10,014 nt of DNA from CAZJRQ01 sp964548535 (GTDB taxonomy: Bacteria; Bacillota; Clostridia; Oscillospirales; Ruminococcaceae). A model generated the notes under the pieces. That model did not search any database and was not told where the DNA came from. It saw only the letters and a list, made by a program, of their open reading frames with translations. The stretch covers positions 1 to 10,014 of the forward strand of contig CAZJRQ010000052.1 of assembly GCA_964548535.1 (NCBI GenBank), in the 5' to 3' direction. The translations under genes and the position numbers were made by a program. Shown piece by piece: positions 5,097 to 10,014 of this stretch (its first letter is position 1; each line of letters starts with the position of its first letter).

Positions 5097-6953
5097 GTGA
5101 GCAGTTTTAGTATGCTTTATAAAACCTATGAAAATAACATGGGCAGACCGAGTGATAATGACGAAAACACACTTTCTGCAATAGCACACACCACCGCAAA
5201 TGCGCAAATTGAAATAATGGTAACCGAAGATGGTGAGTTTTATAGTGCACAGCCTGTTGCAAAGTCCGATGCGAATTTTATGATTCCAGTCACGGAAAAA
5301 TCTGAAGGACGTTGCGTAGGAATAGCACCTCACCCGCTTTGTGACACGCTGTCATATATAGCAAGTGATTTCAAGGATTATTTGGAAAGTGAAAAGGATA
5401 TAAAGAAAGCTGACAATAAACATACCGCGTATATCAATCAGCTGAAATCTTGGGTAGATTCAGAATATACTCATCCAAAAATTCAAGCAATTTATAGCTA
5501 TTTAGAAAACGGAAAAGTTATTGACGATTTAATAAAATCTAGCATTATTGAGCTCAATGAGGATGGAAAGTTTGCAGATAAAAAAGTACAAGGAAATGTT
5601 TACGAAAAATGTCTTGTACGCTTTATGGTTTTGTCAGATGATTTTGAAAGCGAAACGGCAGTCTGGAAAGATGCTGAGCTGATAAATAAGTATACAAAAT
5701 TCTATCTTTCATTTCAATCTGGAAGAAAAGATATTTGCTACCTAACAGGTGAAGAAAGTGTCGTTTCTGAAAATCATCCAAAGGGTATAATTCAAGCAAG
5801 CTATGGAGCAAAGCTTATTTCAGCGAATGACAAAACGAATTTCACATATAGGGGCAGATTTAAAGATTCAAATGAGGCGGTAGCAGTAAGCTATGAGGCA
5901 ACGCAAAAGGCGCATAGTGCGCTAAAATGGCTGGCGAAAAAGCAGGGCGTAAATTTCGCAGGTAGAACCTATATCTGCTGGAATCCAGATGGTAAAAAAG
6001 TTCCTAAGTTTGAAAGAGTCGGAAATTTTGAAGGGACAGAGCAAGATGAAATTGATACACTTCCAGACACTCAGGAGAAGTTTCGTCAGTACCTTATTGA
6101 AACTCGAAATGGATATACTGACAAGCTAAATAATAATGATGATATATTGATTATAGGACTAGACGCCGCAACAACAGGAAGATTATCAGTCACATATTAT
6201 AATGAGCTAAAAGGCTCAGATTTTTTAGATAGACTTGATAAATGGGGTGATACCCTAAGTTGGTATTTTCGCACAAAATCAAAAACCATAGTGCAAACTC
6301 CGTTGATTTGGCAGATTGTAAATTGTGCTTTTGGTACTCAGCAGGGCGAGTTTATAAAAGCTGATGAAAAGCTAATGAAAGAGCATTCGCAGAGAATTTT
6401 GTATTGTATGCTTAATGATAAACCGATTCCGCTGGATATTGTAAGAGCAATTTCTACAAGAGCATCAAATCCGCAAGCATATAAAAGCGGTAGTTATAGC
6501 AGATTGTTATCAACAGCCTGTGCAGTAATTTCGAAGTATTATAGGGATAAAGGAGAGGATTTAAAAATGACACTAGACTATGAAAACGCTGATAGAAGCT
6601 ACTTGTTCGGCAGACTTTTAGCAGTAGCAGAATTGGTTGAACGTTCGACCTATTCAAATGATGAAAAACGTGAACCAAACGCAATAAGATATCAGTCAAT
6701 GTTTTATAAAAAACCGCTAACCACATGGACAGTTATTCATGAGTCGTTAGCACCATATTTTCAAAAGCTTACACCTGGTTCAAGGAAATATTTCAAAGAT
6801 ATAATCGGAGAAATTTTTGCAGCATTCAAGCAGGAAGACGAAAATAACATGAATAAGCCGCTTGGCGAAAAATATCTAATCGGCTATTATTTACAGCGTA
6901 AAGAATTGTATACAAAAAAATCTGAAAAAGTTAAAACTGAGGAGGAAGTTTAA
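5097..6953 (+). CDS. cas8c: Cas8c (Csd1), large Cascade subunit
   Basis: Large subunit of type I-C Cascade, which recognises the PAM and helps open the target. The 618-residue length is usual for Csd1. Family features include CYLTGEES near residue 214, followed by HPKGI and GAKLISANDKTNFTYRGRF at about 230-260, and a helical C-terminal part. The start is GTG at 5097, 8 bases after GAGGAGG; no ATG of comparable quality is nearby. The C-terminal 128 codons carry their own ribosome binding site and ATG (6567) and are probably also made as the separate small subunit Cas11c. cas7c begins one base after the stop. Confidence 0.95.
   Translation: MSSFSMLYKTYENNMGRPSDNDENTLSAIAHTTANAQIEIMVTEDGEFYSAQPVAKSDANFMIPVTEKSEGRCVGIAPHPLCDTLSYIASDFKDYLESEKDIKKADNKHTAYINQLKSWVDSEYTHPKIQAIYSYLENGKVIDDLIKSSIIELNEDGKFADKKVQGNVYEKCLVRFMVLSDDFESETAVWKDAELINKYTKFYLSFQSGRKDICYLTGEESVVSENHPKGIIQASYGAKLISANDKTNFTYRGRFKDSNEAVAVSYEATQKAHSALKWLAKKQGVNFAGRTYICWNPDGKKVPKFERVGNFEGTEQDEIDTLPDTQEKFRQYLIETRNGYTDKLNNNDDILIIGLDAATTGRLSVTYYNELKGSDFLDRLDKWGDTLSWYFRTKSKTIVQTPLIWQIVNCAFGTQQGEFIKADEKLMKEHSQRILYCMLNDKPIPLDIVRAISTRASNPQAYKSGSYSRLLSTACAVISKYYRDKGEDLKMTLDYENADRSYLFGRLLAVAELVERSTYSNDEKREPNAIRYQSMFYKKPLTTWTVIHESLAPYFQKLTPGSRKYFKDIIGEIFAAFKQEDENNMNKPLGEKYLIGYYLQRKELYTKKSEKVKTEEEV
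6549..6569 (+). promoter_or_regulatory. internal ribosome binding site and ATG for Cas11c inside cas8c
   Basis: AAAGGAGAGG (6549-6558) is followed 8 bases later by ATG (6567-6569), in frame with cas8c (codon 491). The site is as strong as those before the annotated cas genes, and the spacer TTTAAAA is AT-rich, as expected for an open initiation region. Confidence 0.8.
6567..6953 (+). CDS. cas11c: Cas11c, small Cascade subunit made by internal translation of cas8c
   Basis: In type I-C and some other type I systems the small subunit is made from an internal start within the large-subunit gene (published work on I-C, I-B and I-D). Here the in-frame ATG at codon 491 has a strong ribosome binding site, AAAGGAGAGG, and would give a 128-residue, mostly helical protein starting MTLDYENADRSYLFGRLLA. 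That is the size expected for Cas11c. Two copies or so normally line the Cascade belly and stabilise the non-target strand. It shares its stop codon and all of its sequence with Cas8c. Production of the separate protein is inferred from the site and the family precedent. Confidence 0.8.
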   Translation: MTLDYENADRSYLFGRLLAVAELVERSTYSNDEKREPNAIRYQSMFYKKPLTTWTVIHESLAPYFQKLTPGSRKYFKDIIGEIFAAFKQEDENNMNKPLGEKYLIGYYLQRKELYTKKSEKVKTEEEV

Positions 6954-6954
6954 A

Positions 6955-7803
6955 ATGAGTACATTACAAAACAAAATCGACTTTGCAGCAGTGATTACAG
7001 TGAACAATGCCAATCCCAATGGAGATCCTATAAACGGAAACAGACCTCGTACAACTTATACAGGAAAGGGCGAAATTTCCGACGTTTGCATTAAAAGAAA
7101 AATTAGAAATAGACTTCAAGATATGGGTGAAAACATTTTCGTTCAGTCAGCAGATAGAGCAAATGACGAATTCAAGAGCTTAAGTGAGCGTGCAAGTGCC
7201 ACAATTAAGGACTGCAAGACTGATGAAGATTACTATAATAAAGCGTGCGAAACTTGGATTGATGTAAGAACTTTCGGACAAGTTTTTGCATTTAAAGGCA
7301 AGGATAAAGACAAGGGTGTGTCTGTAGGTGTAAGAGGACCAGTTACAATTCATCAAGCGGCAAGTGTAGCGCCAGTTGATATAAAAAGCTATCAGATTAC
7401 AAAGAGCGTGAATGGTGAGCCGGGTGATAAAAAGGGCTCAGATACAATGGGACAAAAGCATATGATTGACTTCGGTGTCTATGTAATCAAGGGTTCGATT
7501 AATATACAGCTTGCAGAAAAAACAGGCTTTACTGAGGACGATGCTGAAAAGATTAAGGAGAGCCTAAGAACACTTTTCGTAAACGACTGTTCATCAGCAA
7601 GACCAGACGGAAGTATGGAAGTTGCAAAGCTTTATTGGTGGAAACACAACAGCAAAATCGGCGATTATTCATCATCAAAGGTTCACGATACTTTGAAAAT
7701 CACACAAATTGATGATAGTGTAAATCCAACTTCAATTGATGATTTCAAGATTGAACTTTTGGAGCTTGATGGGCTAGAACCAGAAATTATTGATGGACTA
7801 TAA
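6955..7803 (+). CDS. cas7c: Cas7c (Csd2), Cascade backbone subunit
   Basis: Cas7 polymerises along the crRNA spacer and forms the backbone of Cascade. The 282-residue protein starts in the family manner: a first strand DFAAVITVNNANPNGDP and then NGNRPRT at 28-34, and CIKRKIRNRLQD at 45-56. VSVGVRGPVTIHQAAS in the middle is also typical of Csd2. The ATG at 6955 follows GAGGAGG by 9 bases. It sits between cas8c (1 base) and cas4 (11-base overlap), the standard type I-C order. Six or seven copies per complex are usual, yet no special expression signal beyond the strong ribosome binding site is visible. Confidence 0.96.
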   Translation: MSTLQNKIDFAAVITVNNANPNGDPINGNRPRTTYTGKGEISDVCIKRKIRNRLQDMGENIFVQSADRANDEFKSLSERASATIKDCKTDEDYYNKACETWIDVRTFGQVFAFKGKDKDKGVSVGVRGPVTIHQAASVAPVDIKSYQITKSVNGEPGDKKGSDTMGQKHMIDFGVYVIKGSINIQLAEKTGFTEDDAEKIKESLRTLFVNDCSSARPDGSMEVAKLYWWKHNSKIGDYSSSKVHDTLKITQIDDSVNPTSIDDFKIELLELDGLEPEIIDGL

Positions 7804-8464
7804 TGAAGAAGATTTCCTAATGCTATCAGGAATTCAGCACTTCGCATTTTGTCGCAGACAGTGGGCGCTAATACATATTGAAATGCTCTGGGAAGAAAAT
7901 TTGAGAACACTAGAGGGTAATGATTTGCATGAGAAGTGCCACGACGGCTATTCGTCCGAATCAAGAAAAGAGCTGATTATTTCACGTGGAATGCCGATTT
8001 TCTCAAGAACTTTAGGACTAAGCGGTGAGTGCGATATTGTTGAATTTAGAAAGTGTAAGCATGGGATTACTCTGTATGGAAAAGACGGAAATTTCGAGGT
8101 TTATCCAGTTGAGTATAAAAAAGGCGAGCCGAAAAATAGTGATATAGATGTCTTGCAATTGACAGCGCAAGCAATCTGTCTAGAAGAAATGTTAAGCTGT
8201 GAAATAAAAAGCGGAGCAATTTTTTACGGCAAAATAAAGCGTCGATTAAAGGTAGAAATGACAGCCGAATTAAAGAATAAGGTGCGTGAATTTTCAAAGG
8301 AAATGCACAGCTATTATGCAAAAAAATATGTCCCAAAAGTCAAGCCGACAAAATCATGTAATGCCTGTTCGCTTAAAGAATTGTGCTTGCCAAAGATTCT
8401 AAAAATAAAATCAGCCAAAAGCTATCTTATCGAAAACTTAGGCATTGAGGAGGAGGACTTTTGA
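7793..8464 (+). CDS. cas4: Cas4 adaptation nuclease
   Basis: Cas4 acts with Cas1-Cas2 to choose PAM-bearing prespacers, trim them and orient their insertion. The 223-residue protein shows the RecB-like nuclease core: His46 (LHEK), Asp81 (GECDIVEF) and Glu107-Tyr-Lys109 (PVEYKKG). It also has four cysteines for an iron-sulfur cluster, Cys20 (FAFCRRQW) and Cys189, Cys192 and Cys198 near the C terminus. The ATG at 7793 gives MDYNEEDF, the usual N terminus; a TTG one codon earlier is possible. There is no convincing ribosome binding site close by and the gene overlaps cas7c by 11 bases, so translation is probably coupled to cas7c. Its stop overlaps the cas1 start. Confidence 0.95.
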   Translation: MDYNEEDFLMLSGIQHFAFCRRQWALIHIEMLWEENLRTLEGNDLHEKCHDGYSSESRKELIISRGMPIFSRTLGLSGECDIVEFRKCKHGITLYGKDGNFEVYPVEYKKGEPKNSDIDVLQLTAQAICLEEMLSCEIKSGAIFYGKIKRRLKVEMTAELKNKVREFSKEMHSYYAKKYVPKVKPTKSCNACSLKELCLPKILKIKSAKSYLIENLGIEEEDF

Positions 8465-9492
8465 AAAAATTACTAAACACTCTTTATGTAACCTCAGAAA
8501 ATGCCTATCTTGCTCTTGACGGCGAGAATGTAGTAATTCAGTCGGACGGCGAAACGCTGGGCAGAATACCGCTCCACACAATAGATGGGATTGTCACGTT
8601 TGGATATACAGGAGCAAGCCCCGCACTCATGGGAAAATGCGCAGACATGAACAAATCACTTGTTTTTCTAAAGCCAAGCGGTCGATTTCTGGCAAAGGTT
8701 ACAGGAAAAGCTTATGGAAATATAGTTTTGAGAAGAGAGCAGTATCGAATTTGTGATAACCAAGATCGTTCAATGTCAATCTCAAAGAATATAATTTCGG
8801 CAAAAATAGCGAACAGCAATGCAGTGGTAAATCGTGCAATTCGCGACCATGCGTTAAGAATTGACGTAGAGAAATTTCAAAATGTTTCGAACGATTTGAA
8901 AAAAGGTTCACAAAAAGCGTTTATCGAGAAAGATTGTGAAAAACTTAGAGGAGTTGAGGGCGAATGTGCAAATAGGTATTTTTCAGTTTTTGACGATATG
9001 ATATTACAGCAAAAAGAAGATTTTTATTATAAAGGCCGCTCAAGACGTCCGCCAATGGATAATGTAAATGCAATGCTGTCATTTTCGTATAGCCTGCTAA
9101 CATCAATGTGCGTGAGTGCGTTAGAAACGGTTGGTCTTGATCCGTATGCAGGATTTTTTCATACAGAACGGCCTGGAAGATGTTCGCTAGCACTTGATTT
9201 AGTTGAAGAATTTAGAGCAGCATTTGCAGATAGATTTGTCTTAACGCTGATAAATAAAAAAATGGTTGACTATAAAGATTTCACTGAAAAAGAGAATGGA
9301 AGTGTGCTGCTCCAAGATAGTTCCAGAAGAAATTTCTTGTCAATATGGCAGCAAAAAAAGCGAGAAGTAATTACGCATCCATTTTTACAGCAAAAAGTAG
9401 AATGGGGCTTAGTACCGTATGTGCAAGCAATGCTGCTAGCGAAGTTTGTACGCGGAGATTTAGACGATTATCCGCCATTTTTGTACAAGTAA
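8461..9492 (+). CDS. cas1: Cas1 spacer integrase (type I-C)
   Basis: Cas1 forms the integrase with Cas2 and joins new spacers to the leader end of the array. The 343-residue protein matches the type I-C subfamily: N-terminal LLNTLYVTSENAYLALDGEN, then GIVTFGYTGASPALMG at 43-58. The metal-binding active site is visible as Glu166 (GVEGECANRYF), His234 (GFFHTERPGR) and Asp246 (LALDLVEEFR). The start is TTG at 8461, overlapping the cas4 stop (TTGA). It is supported by GAGGAGGAGG at 8447-8456 and by the conserved N terminus MKKLLNTL. cas2 follows 15 bases after the stop. Confidence 0.96.
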   Translation: MKKLLNTLYVTSENAYLALDGENVVIQSDGETLGRIPLHTIDGIVTFGYTGASPALMGKCADMNKSLVFLKPSGRFLAKVTGKAYGNIVLRREQYRICDNQDRSMSISKNIISAKIANSNAVVNRAIRDHALRIDVEKFQNVSNDLKKGSQKAFIEKDCEKLRGVEGECANRYFSVFDDMILQQKEDFYYKGRSRRPPMDNVNAMLSFSYSLLTSMCVSALETVGLDPYAGFFHTERPGRCSLALDLVEEFRAAFADRFVLTLINKKMVDYKDFTEKENGSVLLQDSSRRNFLSIWQQKKREVITHPFLQQKVEWGLVPYVQAMLLAKFVRGDLDDYPPFLYK

Positions 9493-9507
9493 ATTAGGGT
9501 GAAAATT

Positions 9508-9798
9508 ATGATGATAATAATTACATATGATGTAAATACCGAAACTAAAGAGGGTAGAAAAAGGCTTAGACAGGTTGCAAAGGTGTGCGTAAATTATGGA
9601 CAAAGGGTGCAAAATTCAGTGTTCGAGTGTCTATTGTCCACGGAGGAGCAGTATATAGTAAAAAAGCAGCTTTTAGAAATAATTGATGAAAAGAAAGATA
9701 GCATTCGAATATATGAATTAGGCAAGAGCTATAAGACGAAAATTCAACATTATGGAGCCAAAGCAACCTATGACCCGGAAGAACCTATGATTTTTTAA
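9508..9798 (+). CDS. cas2: Cas2 adaptation protein (type I-C)
   Basis: Cas2 is the dimeric core that bridges two Cas1 dimers in the spacer-integration complex. The 96-residue protein has the ferredoxin-like fold of the family: first strand MIIITYDVNTE with the conserved Asp, then RKRLRQVAKVCVNYGQRVQNSVFEC, and the C-terminal tail ATYDPEEPMIF typical of type I-C. The start at 9508 follows AGGG by 8 bases; a GTG three codons upstream and an ATG one codon downstream are also possible. It is the last cas gene. Its stop is immediately followed by the CRISPR leader. Confidence 0.95.
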   Translation: MMIIITYDVNTETKEGRKRLRQVAKVCVNYGQRVQNSVFECLLSTEEQYIVKKQLLEIIDEKKDSIRIYELGKSYKTKIQHYGAKATYDPEEPMIF

Positions 9799-9960
9799 GA
9801 TTGCGAATCCTAAGCGAACATAAAAACGCCAGTAGATTCGCACCTAGAAAAATGTCAAAAAAGTTATGTGCATTCAAAAAGCATAGAAAAAAACAAGTTT
9901 ATATTAGTAAAATAGTATAAAAAGTGAAATGAAAAAGCCGAAAAACTTATTTATTTCACA
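9799..9960 (+). promoter_or_regulatory. CRISPR leader
   Basis: 162 bases of AT-rich non-coding DNA between the cas2 stop and the first repeat. The leader should drive array transcription and direct new spacers to the first repeat. Its start carries an inverted repeat (9802-9842), its middle has several A tracts, and it ends CTTATTTATTTCACA against the repeat. Possible -10 elements occur around 9900-9925 (TATATT, TAGTATAAA), but none has a convincing -35 partner, so I do not mark a promoter. Confidence 0.8.
9802..9842 (+). repeat. inverted repeat at the start of the leader, with repeated GCGAA
   Basis: TGCGAATC (9802-9809) is the exact complement of GATTCGCA (9835-9842), with 25 bases between. 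A further GCGAA at 9814-9818 lies 11 bp, one helical turn, after the GCGAA at 9803. The element begins 4 bases after the cas2 stop. No T run follows, so it is unlikely to be a terminator. A protein-binding site in the leader is a reasonable guess. Confidence 0.6.
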
Positions 9961-10014
9961 GTCGCACTCCTCGCGAGTGCGTGGATTGAAATATCATAAG
10001 ACATTTCGATGACA
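9961..10014 (+). CRISPR. type I-C CRISPR array, first repeat and part of spacer 1
   Basis: The 32-bp repeat at 9961-9992 begins GTCGCACTC and ends GTGGATTGAAAT, the classic type I-C pattern. CGCACTC (9963-9969) pairs with GAGTGCG (9975-9981) around a 5-base loop, forming the hairpin that Cas5c recognises. The ATTGAAAT end orients the array on the plus strand, so this is the leader-proximal repeat. The next 22 bases, to the window edge, are the start of the newest spacer. Only one repeat is visible, so the identification rests on its sequence and the adjacent cas2 and leader. Confidence 0.93.

Noticed and set aside
4347..9766. Minus-strand open frames of 60-93 codons inside the cas genes
   Set aside because: They lie antisense to strongly supported cas genes, lack ribosome binding sites and resemble no known proteins.

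Overview
The window is AT-rich, low-GC DNA with strong AGGAGG-type ribosome binding sites, consensus TTGACA/TATAAT promoters and a tRNA gene that encodes its own CCA end. Together with the protein sequences this suggests a bacterium of the Firmicutes, probably class Clostridia (Ruminococcus/Eubacterium-like). That placement is an inference; no marker gene here fixes the taxon.

Layout. Positions 1-120 look like the edge of an insertion sequence lying to the left: the first 8 bases of a minus-strand gene, with its ribosome binding site and -10 box, preceded by two tandem copies of a 34-bp sequence that looks like an element end. Positions 121-470 hold no credible gene but have much potential secondary structure, including two diverged copies of a two-hairpin module whose stems differ by paired substitutions. 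Positions 473-1163 are a minus-strand hicAB toxin-antitoxin operon with a perfect-consensus promoter whose spacer consists of two ATACGTAT palindromes. Positions 1164-1461 are AT-rich intergenic DNA with short degenerate repeats. Positions 1462-1648 are a tRNA-Ser(GGA) gene on the minus strand with its own terminator and promoter.

From 1739 to the right edge is a complete type I-C CRISPR-Cas locus on the plus strand: promoter, cas3, cas5c, cas8c (with an internal in-frame start for the small subunit Cas11c), cas7c, cas4, cas1, cas2, a leader of about 160 bp, and the first repeat and part of the first spacer of the array. The genes are separated by at most 19 bases or overlap, and most have strong ribosome binding sites, so they are probably one operon.

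How it works together (family knowledge): Cas4, Cas1 and Cas2 trim and integrate new spacers at the leader end. The array transcript is cut in its repeat hairpins by Cas5c, because no cas6 is present. Cas5c, Cas8c, Cas11c and several Cas7c subunits form Cascade on the crRNA, and Cas3 is recruited to degrade target DNA. No new defence system is visible. The less routine signals are the internal cas11c start, the structured repeats at 302-431, and the repeat architecture of the hicAB promoter and the CRISPR leader.
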